Below, in pieces: positions 40,743 through 47,862 of a DNA stretch of 64,000 bases (its first letter is position 1; each line of letters opens with the position of its first letter). Source of the DNA: a virus; the IMG/VR virus record IMGVR_UViG_3300017963_000207, positions 48,881-112,880 of that record. The stretch is one strand, 5' to 3'. The notes under the pieces are model-generated. The model was given only the letters and a program-made list of their open reading frames with translations, searched no databases and had not been told where the DNA came from. The position numbers and the translations under genes were made by a program.

Positions 40743-42668
40743 CTACCTCCGGCGCAGGAACTGGATAAAGCTGGACGAGACCAGCTGGACGAGGTCGGAG
40801 CCTATGCGCTCAGCTCGAACTCGCCGCCAAAAGCGCTGCGGCCCAAACATATAGGACAGCTGAGACGGCTCTAGGTCAAAGCGCGTAGGGAAACCGGGCC
40901 CCATCCGAGACCCGAGGAGAATGCCAGTAACGCCGATCCCCTGAGCCCGTGCCTGCTGCACCTCTTTGCGAACAAAGCGCATTAGCTGAGGAGTGCCGAA
41001 CGTCTTCCCGTCACGCCGTCGATGGGTAGGGAACCCATCAGTGACTATGAAGATATGCTTGACCTCGGTTCCACAGCGCAGCTCCTTAACGGCCAGCCGT
41101 ATAGCAACGTGGAGCGGGGTACCACCCCCGGCCCCCTTGTCCCCCATCGAGAGCACAGCATCCTTGTGGGAATCATAGCGGGTGATGGTTATCTGGCCAG
41201 GCTCCTGAGAGGAGAAGCCCCAAACCAGACTCTCTACGAAGGGGAAGCGCAGCGCTCGGTTGAGGATGTTGTAGGCAGAGCGGCACTGAATCGTTTTGCT
41301 GTGACCCATAGAGCTGGAGCGGTCTAGAAGAAGGATGGACCGAAAGCCTTGCCCCCTAGCCTCCGAGCGAAAGCAAGGGACCGGCACACCTGTTACGTGG
41401 CGCTCCAGATAGGCGCCAACGTCCACCCTCGTCCCGCTCTCCTCTAGCGCCGAGGCACGTCGCCCCAGCACGCGGTAAAACTGGGCCCGCAGGCGCCGAA
41501 TGGTTCGGCGTTCGTCGGGGTACACGTTCACCGAACCTTCGCGATCGTGGTCAATGAAGGTGACCTTCGCCATGGCGTCCTTCTGTAGCCACGCATCGCG
41601 ACGAACAACCTGCTTCATCTCCTGCAGGACCTGTGCAATCAGGTCCTGCATGCGGTCCTCAGACCGCGCTAGCTCCGCGTCAAACACATCACCGTCACCA
41701 ACCGGAGCACACAGAGCTTTAGAGGCCAGAGCCTGCGACCGCGGAGATGTCCGAGACCGGACATAGCTCGACTCGCGCATCAGGCCCTCCAGGGCCTCCG
41801 GAGCGTCGCCGCTGTCTGCTAGAACTCTTGATAGGGCCTGCGCCCTCTCACGGCCAGAGACGGCCTGCGGGGCCTCGGGGTGCCACGGCTGCTGCTCCCC
41901 ACTTTCCGCGCTGGCGCTCTCGTCCTCCTTACCGTCTGATGATCCCTCCTCATTGTCCCCGTCTCCCCTCTGCGGACAGGAGGGAGGGGGCTCGCCGCGG
42001 GTCTCACGGATTATCTGATTCACCAGCTGCACGACCAGCCACTTGCTCACCATCAAGGTGGCAGTAAAGTCGCGACCACACACCTTTCGGAACGCCTCCA
42101 GTATGTATGGCTCGAAGCAGTCTAGGTCCCCAGGCGCCACGCCCTCTGGGTCCCCGCTCAGGCAGGTTACGTAGGAGAGCAGGCCCTCATGGGCCTCGGG
42201 CAATATCTCCGCGACAGCCTCACGATCGAGGTCTCTGATGATATCTCTGCTCCCGGCGTATAGCAGTCCCCACAGGGAGAGCACCCGGCGTCGCTCCAGC
42301 TGCGCGATGATATGTCCTAGCAGCTGGCGAACATCCTCCAAGGCAATGGGGACTCCCAGCTTTTCTCCTACCTTCTGCACCTTCTCGGTGTAGGTCTCCA
42401 CGAAGAGGCGGGCGGCTTGAGGGTCGCTCTTGAAAAGAATATGCGCTAACTGCAGCTCAACCAGCCGGTAAAAGCTGGAGTGGAAGAAGGGCGCTCTTAT
42501 CTCGTGGCCGTCCGTCCCCGGCACGTCGGCGTGGCGCAGCCACAGCTTGCGTTTGGTAATACCCGCAAACATGTCCACGGTCTTGTAGGCCACTGAGCGG
42601 GTGGTCTCATATGCTCGGAGAGCCTCCCGACGCTCTGGAGATAATTCGGCGGCAGCGTCCGGGGTCAT
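40743..42668 (-). CDS. VWA-domain protein, CobT-like
   Basis: 641 residues. A helical N-terminal region, an acidic low-complexity middle (about 225-265: GDGDNEEGSSDGKEDES), then a von Willebrand A domain: MIDAS motif LLDRSSSM near residue 446, GGGTPLHVAI (MIDAS Thr), and IVTDGF near 543. The layout (acidic linker before a C-terminal VWA) is that of CobT, partner of the CobS/MoxR AAA ATPase, encoded next door with a 4-base overlap. Such pairs act as metal-chelatase-like or remodelling chaperones; the client here is unknown. Confidence 0.8.
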   Translation of the reverse strand: MTPDAAAELSPERREALRAYETTRSVAYKTVDMFAGITKRKLWLRHADVPGTDGHEIRAPFFHSSFYRLVELQLAHILFKSDPQAARLFVETYTEKVQKVGEKLGVPIALEDVRQLLGHIIAQLERRRVLSLWGLLYAGSRDIIRDLDREAVAEILPEAHEGLLSYVTCLSGDPEGVAPGDLDCFEPYILEAFRKVCGRDFTATLMVSKWLVVQLVNQIIRETRGEPPPSCPQRGDGDNEEGSSDGKEDESASAESGEQQPWHPEAPQAVSGRERAQALSRVLADSGDAPEALEGLMRESSYVRSRTSPRSQALASKALCAPVGDGDVFDAELARSEDRMQDLIAQVLQEMKQVVRRDAWLQKDAMAKVTFIDHDREGSVNVYPDERRTIRRLRAQFYRVLGRRASALEESGTRVDVGAYLERHVTGVPVPCFRSEARGQGFRSILLLDRSSSMGHSKTIQCRSAYNILNRALRFPFVESLVWGFSSQEPGQITITRYDSHKDAVLSMGDKGAGGGTPLHVAIRLAVKELRCGTEVKHIFIVTDGFPTHRRRDGKTFGTPQLMRFVRKEVQQARAQGIGVTGILLGSRMGPGFPTRFDLEPSQLSYMFGPQRFWRRVRAERIGSDLVQLVSSSFIQFLRRR

Positions 42669-44713
42669 CTCTTCTTCCCGTTGAGGTCTACCTTGAATAT
42701 CGAGGTGATGCGCTCCCGGACCGTGGCTTTGTCTGTCCCCTCGAACTTACCGACGACGATGCGCAGCGCGCGGGTTAGGTCCAGAGCTGCAATATCCTCC
42801 AGAAGCTGCACGACATCACGAGGGCTGAGGGCATAGTCCAAGGAAGCCTGGCGAGTCTCGTGCGCGAGCGTCATAACCTGCTTGACCACCTCTTTTCGAA
42901 CGCCCCCGTTGAGCACAGCATCCAAGATCTTCTTCTCGCTGGTGGGATTGGGGTAGTCGACCGAGATAACCCTAAAACGAGACTTCAGATCCTCATTGAG
43001 CGCGTACACGCCGCCGTATACCGCCGTGTTCATTGTCCCGGTAACCCACAGCTCCTTACCGGGCTGCAGCTTAAACACCTTCTGCGCCTCGGGCACCTCC
43101 ACCCGGCAACGCCAATCTGCTACCGCGTTAAGGATCTTCTGGCTCTGGGGTGAAAGCGAGTTATGCGTACCAAGCCCGTTGGCAAAGTATGTATGAGTCC
43201 CCGTGAGACCTATCTCTCGTAAGGGTGTTGGGGTCCTGTTGACTACCACTCTTTGTACAGTTACCCATCGAGGAACGTCCTCACCGCCCGACGTATTAGG
43301 TCTGGGCTTTTCAGATCCTCTTCCGATAGTCTCAACACTGTATAGCCCATGCTGGTGTAGGCTGCCGTCTCTGCCTCGCGCTGCTCTTTCGGGTGCCAGT
43401 AAGCCCCATCTACCAGCAGTACCTTCTTTCCCCTGGCAATGAAGTCGGGATTGAGGTGCCTCCCATCGGGGGTCGTCAACCATCTGCTGCCGTCGCCGAC
43501 ATAGTGAACCGGAAGACCTTCTAGGATGCTCATAGCCTTCCGCTCCAGTGCTGTGGGAAGCTCCGCATTCCACCCCGCATGTACAAACTGTATCTTGGCC
43601 TCGGGGTGCGCCTTCAGGTACGCCTTCCGCTTCGCCGACATATTCTGCCTGTGTGCGGGGTCGGACCATATTCTCTGAGCGCGTTCCGAGGCCAAGGCGC
43701 GACCTTTGGGACTCCGCCAAAACGCTGCGGTGGCTTGGCCACCTCGTGCTGCAGCCTCGCGGAACTCGGGGGACCGACAAACTGCCAAACGTTTGGCCCG
43801 CCTCTCCTCGTCGGCCCACTCTTTCTTCATCTGTCGCCTTTTGGTAGCAGCCATCTTTGCCCGCGTGGTTGGGTCCTCGTGCGGGCGCAAATTTCTCAGG
43901 AAGGCTGACATGCCCTCGCGGTACTCTTTGTCCTTCCACCTTTCGCGCATAGCCCTGGAGCGTTTTGCGCGAGCCTCCGGCGTCCTCGCCTTTGCTTGGA
44001 CGTCCGGGCGACGTCCCGGATTGTCTCCGTGCGCCATACGTTCGTGAGCTCTTAAGGCCCGCAGGTCCCTCTTCACGCAGCCGCAAGTTTTGCAGGTGTA
44101 AGATTCGGTCGCCTTCGCGGATGTCTTCGGCATAGGACCAACCTCGTGCGGTCCAAAAAAGGTGGTTACCGCTAGCAGTTATCCTACGCTCACCACAATC
44201 TAGTGTAAAGGAGGTGTTAGCCCATTCATCTCGGACCTCTACCACCGTCTCGATGCCTTGTTGACCAGAGGGTCCGAAGCTCACCACAGCGTCTCCCACC
44301 TGGACGCGTTCTATAGGCACTTGGAGACCCGAAGGCAGCATTACGTTGGAGGATGGGTGTATGCAATTGATCTCCTCTAGGCAGAGGATACAGCGGCCAA
44401 CCTCATTGGCCACCTCGAAGGCGTTGGTTATGGGCCCTAGAACAAAAGGGGTCGAGCCCCCTCGGATGATGTGCATCCCCAGCAGATGAGAGCGCCGCAC
44501 ATCCTCTGAGCAGTCAAAGGTGATGATCGGGCTCCGTACCTTGTTAGCGTAGTGCTGGATGGAGAGTGTTTTCCCTACCCCCTTCGGACCACACACAATT
44601 GCGGGTGCCCGAAAGGCTAGCCCATCATACAGAGGGAGCAGGTCCAGGGCGTCGATGTAGGTAACCTGCTTCGGAGCGAAGCTGTCTGCGGGCAAACTTA
44701 GAATATCGCTCAT
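42665..44713 (-). CDS. MoxR/CobS-type AAA+ ATPase with intein
   Basis: 682-residue precursor, 280 after splicing. Walker A VCGPKGVGKTLS (about 40-51), Walker B LCLEEIN (110-116) immediately followed by the intein, then SLSPQSQKIL, sensor 1 VTGTMN and the sensor 2 region. The split point lies right after the Walker B glutamates. With the VWA protein it forms a MoxR-VWA pair that remodels or loads a partner complex. The intein holds a homing endonuclease gene in the +1 frame. Confidence 0.85.
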   Translation of the reverse strand: MSDILSLPADSFAPKQVTYIDALDLLPLYDGLAFRAPAIVCGPKGVGKTLSIQHYANKVRSPIITFDCSEDVRRSHLLGMHIIRGGSTPFVLGPITNAFEVANEVGRCILCLEEINCIHPSSNVMLPSGLQVPIERVQVGDAVVSFGPSGQQGIETVVEVRDEWANTSFTLDCGERRITASGNHLFWTARGWSYAEDIREGDRILHLQNLRLREEGPAGLKSSRTYGARRQSGTSPGRPSKGEDAGGSRKTLQGYARKVEGQRVPRGHVSLPEKFAPARGPNHAGKDGCYQKATDEERVGRRGEAGQTFGSLSVPRVPRGCSTRWPSHRSVLAESQRSRLGLGTRSENMVRPRTQAEYVGEAEGVPEGAPRGQDTVCTCGVECGASHSTGAEGYEHPRRSSGSLCRRRQQMVDDPRWEAPQSRLHCQGKEGTAGRWGLLAPERAARGRDGSLHQHGLYSVETIGRGSEKPRPNTSGGEDVPRWVTVQRVVVNRTPTPLREIGLTGTHTYFANGLGTHNSLSPQSQKILNAVADWRCRVEVPEAQKVFKLQPGKELWVTGTMNTAVYGGVYALNEDLKSRFRVISVDYPNPTSEKKILDAVLNGGVRKEVVKQVMTLAHETRQASLDYALSPRDVVQLLEDIAALDLTRALRIVVGKFEGTDKATVRERITSIFKVDLNGKKR
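43160..44365 (-). mobile_element. Intein of the MoxR-type ATPase (402 aa) with out-of-frame endonuclease gene
   Basis: Residues 117-518. Starts CIHPSSNVMLPSGLQV, block B ASGNHLFWT, ends THTYFANGLGTHN then Ser. Between about residue 210 and 480 the in-frame translation is R/G/S/Q/E-rich and featureless because the same DNA codes an endonuclease in the +1 frame. The splicing parts total about 135 residues. Confidence 0.9.
43261..44133 (-). CDS. Vsr-like (EDxHD-type) homing endonuclease nested out of frame in an intein
   Basis: 290 residues. A zinc-finger-like N-terminus (TCKTCG ... HERMAH), then NUMOD-like DNA-binding repeats with many K/R and RAKRSRAMRERWKD, AKMAATKRRQM, SAKRKAYLKAHPE, then a Vsr/EDxHD-type nuclease: ALERKAMSIL (Glu), YVGDGS, HLNPDF (Asp), VLLVDGAYWH, and MGYTVLRLSEEDL. 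It starts inside the real N-terminal splicing segment (GAGG 9 bases before ATG 44133) and ends inside the C-terminal one. This nuclease family is known between fractured split inteins; here the intein frame is unbroken. Confidence 0.85.
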   Translation of the reverse strand: MPKTSAKATESYTCKTCGCVKRDLRALRAHERMAHGDNPGRRPDVQAKARTPEARAKRSRAMRERWKDKEYREGMSAFLRNLRPHEDPTTRAKMAATKRRQMKKEWADEERRAKRLAVCRSPEFREAAARGGQATAAFWRSPKGRALASERAQRIWSDPAHRQNMSAKRKAYLKAHPEAKIQFVHAGWNAELPTALERKAMSILEGLPVHYVGDGSRWLTTPDGRHLNPDFIARGKKVLLVDGAYWHPKEQREAETAAYTSMGYTVLRLSEEDLKSPDLIRRAVRTFLDG

Positions 44714-44724
44714 CGCTCAGCTCC

Positions 44725-45282
44725 TCAGCAGTAGAAGGTCAAAAGACGCCCATAGGGTCCCTGAGCTGCCTCGTGCGCCGGAGACTCCTGGAACTCGCCA
44801 ACAGTGCGGGCGCCCTCGACGGTTATGATGGGCGCGACCCACACCCGCGTCTGGGGCCGAAAGCCGAGATGCGTGAATACTGCTAGCAGCGCGGGCTGCG
44901 GAGCGACCGGCTGTGTGTCTGCCAGGGCTAAGCCCAGCAGGTCATCAATATCTTCCGAGACGCTTTCCCCGAGGGGAACCTCATCAACCGTCTCATAGAT
45001 GGTCAGAACGCCCACCGCCTTGGTCACCTCCGCAAAGCGGCCAACCGCTGCTTGGTGATCCTCCAGAGATAGCTGCTTGCGCTCCACTGCCAGAACCTTA
45101 ACCCCAATAGGCTCGCCGTCTGGGTCCGTGGTAGCCAACAGCCACGAGGCCACGGGCAACCTTCCCCGCTGCGTTAATCTTAGCTGCGCCTGTGCAAAGG
45201 CCACCTCCGCAAAACGCTCCGCGCCTCTGAGCGTGTGCAGATCCTCCGGTAACCTTGGTCGTGTTGTCACTGCTAGTCCCAT
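44725..45282 (-). CDS. Hypothetical protein under a leaderless promoter
   Basis: 185 residues, mixed alpha/beta, rich in Val and Leu strands (VKVLAVERKQL, TRVWVAPIITV). No family recognised. It immediately precedes the MoxR gene. ATG 45282 lies 7 bases from the -10 box, so translation probably starts at the very 5' end of the mRNA. Confidence 0.65.
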   Translation of the reverse strand: MGLAVTTRPRLPEDLHTLRGAERFAEVAFAQAQLRLTQRGRLPVASWLLATTDPDGEPIGVKVLAVERKQLSLEDHQAAVGRFAEVTKAVGVLTIYETVDEVPLGESVSEDIDDLLGLALADTQPVAPQPALLAVFTHLGFRPQTRVWVAPIITVEGARTVGEFQESPAHEAAQGPYGRLLTFYC

Positions 45283-45288
45283 GCTGCG

Positions 45289-45317
45289 AAGATAATATGT
45301 AACCTCGCGATTGTCAA
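45289..45317 (-). promoter_or_regulatory. Promoter, TTGACA-17-TATCTT, leaderless
   Basis: Minus-strand TTGACA (45312-45317) then AT, 17-base spacer, TATCTT (45289-45294). Seven bases separate the -10 from ATG 45282. It should drive the operon with MoxR and VWA genes. Confidence 0.75.
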
Positions 45318-45324
45318 GCGAGGC

Positions 45325-45921
45325 TCAAGCGGTGGGCTTCAGCTTGACACGTGAGGGACGCACCTTGGGGGCGTAGCGGCGGCAGTTAGCAGCTGCGTTA
45401 GATGCCCAGTAGCAGGGGCGTCCGACGTCTCCAGGGGCGTGGCAAACTCCCTGACACTCGCCGGCTTTGAAGTGGGGCGGTATCTCGCCGGATAGGTGTG
45501 CACACGGATGGGTGTTGACCACCACTTGCTTAATCATCTGAGGGCTCCTTTGCTCGTTGTTGGAGGGCTCCGGCGCAAAGCCGAAGATCATACCGTTTGG
45601 GGGAGATTGGTCCTCTAGCGCATCGAGCGTCTCAAAGGCGAGGTCAATCATGTGGGGGCTATCAGCCGTAACAGCTCGGCGCCTGGCGGTCTCAGGCACA
45701 GCATCGATGATGGCCCTAGCGGCCCAAGCTTCTGGAGAGAGTCCTCGGGTGGCGGCCCAACTGCTCACAAGCTGGTGCTTACTGCCTAGGGAGATCACAA
45801 GCTCGGGAGGCCGAGGCCGGCGGCGCTGCAGTGCCTTTCGGAGCGCGCCGCCTGCTAAAGCGCCTCCGAGGAAGGTCGCCACCAGAGCGACGCTGTACAG
45901 AATGGCAGATATCATATCCAT
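45325..45921 (-). CDS. Membrane-anchored Cys-rich hypothetical protein
   Basis: 198 residues. Residues 5-26 (SAILYSVALVATFLGGALAGG) form a transmembrane segment followed by RKALQRRRPRPP, so the rest should be cytoplasmic. The C-terminal third has five cysteines (HPCAHL, CQGVCH, RPCYW, NCRRY) that may bind metal. No family recognised. Four bases separate it from the small gene upstream. Confidence 0.6.
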   Translation of the reverse strand: MDMISAILYSVALVATFLGGALAGGALRKALQRRRPRPPELVISLGSKHQLVSSWAATRGLSPEAWAARAIIDAVPETARRRAVTADSPHMIDLAFETLDALEDQSPPNGMIFGFAPEPSNNEQRSPQMIKQVVVNTHPCAHLSGEIPPHFKAGECQGVCHAPGDVGRPCYWASNAAANCRRYAPKVRPSRVKLKPTA

Positions 45922-45924
45922 AGC

Positions 45925-46146
45925 CTACTGGGGCAGAGGTACCCCGAAGTGCATATCGCGGAGGTGAGCGCGGAGCACCTCACAGTGCTCAAAAGCTGGG
46001 CACAGCTCACAGGAGGAGAGCCCTTTCATATCCTTGCATGCCTCCACCTTACGCTGGCGGAGGACCGTCTCAAACTGCGGGGTGCCTGGGGTGTATCCTT
46101 CCAGCTCTACGGCAAGGTGTAGCTGCTCTAACCGACCCAGCGTCAT
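45925..46146 (-). CDS. Small Cys-cluster protein
   Basis: 73 residues with C-x7-CELC-x5-C (residues about 37-55), a pattern that could hold zinc or an iron-sulphur cluster. Overlaps the upstream gene by 4 bases. Function unknown. Confidence 0.6.
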   Translation of the reverse strand: MTLGRLEQLHLAVELEGYTPGTPQFETVLRQRKVEACKDMKGLSSCELCPAFEHCEVLRAHLRDMHFGVPLPQ

Positions 46147-46379
46147 GATGGGGTTTTTGCCGCCCGAGCAATACTCCGAATCTCCTCCAGCACGGATTGC
46201 GGAGACTCGATCGCTCGCCTAAAGCAGCCCTCGTGAAGATACCCAAACTCTCCCTGCTCCTCGTCCTCGTGAAAGCTGTTCTCGGACAACGTCCCGCGAA
46301 GTATCAGGTACACGCGCGTCCCAGCGTCCAACACCTTCCCACAACCACGACACCTATCAGTCGTTGCTTCGTCGCTCAT
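46143..46379 (-). CDS. Small zinc-binding protein
   Basis: 78 residues: CRGC near the N-terminus and HEGC about 40 residues later, giving a CxxC...HxxC treble-clef-like site, then a helix. Overlaps the uracil-DNA glycosylase stop by 4 bases. No function known. Confidence 0.6.
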   Translation of the reverse strand: MSDEATTDRCRGCGKVLDAGTRVYLILRGTLSENSFHEDEEQGEFGYLHEGCFRRAIESPQSVLEEIRSIARAAKTPS

Positions 46380-47041
46380 CTCTTAGTCCTTTTCAAGCCC
46401 AGTCGGATCATAACCGCCTGAAGATCCTCCCACACCTGCGGCTTCCACTGCACGTTACGCAGTAGAGCAGCAGGATGGTAGGTAGCGCGGACCGGGACAC
46501 CCTCCCAGCTGTGCCACTGTCCCCGCAGAGCCGTAACCTTCTTACCAGACCCTAGCAACGTCTGCGCCGCTGTTCCTCCCATTGCAACGATGCACTGCGG
46601 ATTGACGGCCCGCAGCTGCCCGCAGAGCAACGGGCGGCAGGCGTCTTTCTCTGCGGGCGAGGGCTTACGGTTCTGGGGCTCTGTTCGTCCCCTCGCAATA
46701 TCCTCGTCCGAAGGAGGCGCCGTCGGACGGCACAATACCGCGTTGGTGATGAACACCTGGGAGCGCTCCAAGGTCATGGCCTTAATCATGCGGTTTAGAA
46801 GCTTGCCCGAGGAGCCCACAAACGGGACCCCTTCCGCATCCTCCTCAGCCCCCGGCCCCTCCCCCACAAAGGCCAGCAAAGGGCGATCAATGTTCCCCGC
46901 ACCAAAAACAACATTACGCCGCTCTCGCGACAGAGCACACGCCTGGCAGCCCTGCGCGCGCTCACGCAAGCGCGCCACCTCGTCCGCCCCCCGCTGACCC
47001 GCTAGGGCCTCTGTCGATAGTAGCGAAAGCTGTGCGCTCAT
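46376..47041 (-). CDS. udg: Uracil-DNA glycosylase, family 4 type
   Basis: 221 residues. Iron-sulphur cysteines in CQACALSRERRNVVFGAG (about 32-49) with two more downstream (CRP, CGQL region), catalytic motif GEGPGAEEDAEG, PFVGSSGKLL, and HPAALLRN near the C-terminus. It removes uracil from DNA. A phage copy implies the genome contains cytosine/thymine DNA that benefits from repair rather than uracil DNA. ATG 47041 is 7 bases from a -10 box (leaderless). Confidence 0.88.
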   Translation of the reverse strand: MSAQLSLLSTEALAGQRGADEVARLRERAQGCQACALSRERRNVVFGAGNIDRPLLAFVGEGPGAEEDAEGVPFVGSSGKLLNRMIKAMTLERSQVFITNAVLCRPTAPPSDEDIARGRTEPQNRKPSPAEKDACRPLLCGQLRAVNPQCIVAMGGTAAQTLLGSGKKVTALRGQWHSWEGVPVRATYHPAALLRNVQWKPQVWEDLQAVMIRLGLKRTKR

Positions 47042-47047
47042 GTGAGC

Positions 47048-47076
47048 ATCTTACCCTATGGAGAGGGGATTGTCTA
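47048..47076 (-). promoter_or_regulatory. Promoter, TAGACA-17-TAAGAT, leaderless
   Basis: Minus-strand TAGACA (47071-47076) then AT, 17-base spacer, TAAGAT (47048-47053), ending 7 bases before ATG 47041. It lies in the 92-base divergent gap; I see no equally good promoter for the rightward genes on the other strand. Confidence 0.65.
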
Positions 47077-47133
47077 TCCCACCTCGCCTGGAGCCAGTAA
47101 CTAGAGTATGCTCAGAAGGCTGGAGGTCACACT

Positions 47134-47514
47134 ATGGATACTCTTGTCGAACTCTGGGAAAAGCACAGCTTCTGGTTGATCCCTGTAGGCTGGGCGCTTC
47201 TCTCGGGCGCGCTCAACCTCGCGTTGCGCAAGCGCACAGCGGAGGAGTGGGTCGAATATGCAGAGCAGCACCCGCGCCGGGCAGCTATCATCCGACTCAT
47301 TCGCGCTCTGGGGTTTGATCCCGCTAAAGCTATCAACGCTGTTCAGCACCTGGTAAATGGGAAAGCTGTAGCGACCCGACGAATGCTGCCGGAGCCTGCT
47401 GCTAAAGCTCTAGAGGCGGCAGAGATCCTAGCGACCGCTAAGGACGAGGACAAGGCCAACGAGGCCAAGAAGGACGAGAAGGAGAAGCCATGCGAAAAGC
47501 CGCAACCACCCTAA
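47134..47514 (+). CDS. Membrane protein, possible holin-like
   Basis: 126 residues with one clear transmembrane segment at about 13-31 (FWLIPVGWALLSGALNLAL), then a helical charged cytoplasmic part ending in a very K/E-rich tail. First gene of the only rightward block, preceded by GGAGGT. One TM, small size and a following lipoprotein are compatible with a lysis cassette, but no family is recognised. Confidence 0.6.
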   Translation: MDTLVELWEKHSFWLIPVGWALLSGALNLALRKRTAEEWVEYAEQHPRRAAIIRLIRALGFDPAKAINAVQHLVNGKAVATRRMLPEPAAKALEAAEILATAKDEDKANEAKKDEKEKPCEKPQPP

Positions 47515-47861
47515 TCCTAGCCCTGGCAGCCCTGGTGCTAACCGGCTGTCCCCAGTTTAAGCCGTGGGCCCGAACAGCCCTCGAAGCAGCCCGACACGCC
47601 TGCGCTGCCTACGCGGAGCAAACGGGCCTGTCCTTCAAGGACGTGTGCGACACCGAGGAGAAGCTACGTCCGTTTATCGATTCGATCCTAGCAGCTCAAG
47701 CAGCAGCCGCGGCAAAGGGGGCGGCCGGAGCCTGCAAGTGCCCAAAGTGTGAGGAGGCCCCCAAGCCCGCTGCCCCCGCACCGAAGCCGCCTCCCCCCAC
47801 GCCCTCCGCAAAGCCGGAGGCCAAACCCATCCCCAAGCCTGAGCCAGCACCAGGAGGCTGA
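47490..47861 (+). CDS. Lipoprotein, possible outer spanin
   Basis: 123 residues with a signal peptide and lipobox (LVLTGC, Cys20), so it should be lipid-anchored. Two further Cys pairs (CKCPKC) precede a Pro/Ala/Lys-rich C-terminal tail. Small Pro-rich lipoproteins overlapping a membrane gene resemble outer spanins of phages infecting diderm hosts; it overlaps the previous gene by 25 bases. Spanin identity is an inference. Confidence 0.65.
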   Translation: MRKAATTLILALAALVLTGCPQFKPWARTALEAARHACAAYAEQTGLSFKDVCDTEEKLRPFIDSILAAQAAAAAKGAAGACKCPKCEEAPKPAAPAPKPPPPTPSAKPEAKPIPKPEPAPGG

Positions 47862-47862
47862 G

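Noticed and set aside
47749-47862. Extended N-terminus of the C1 protease
   Set aside because: It reads the lipoprotein's Pro-rich tail in another frame; ATG 47863 has AGGAGG and begins a sensible protein.
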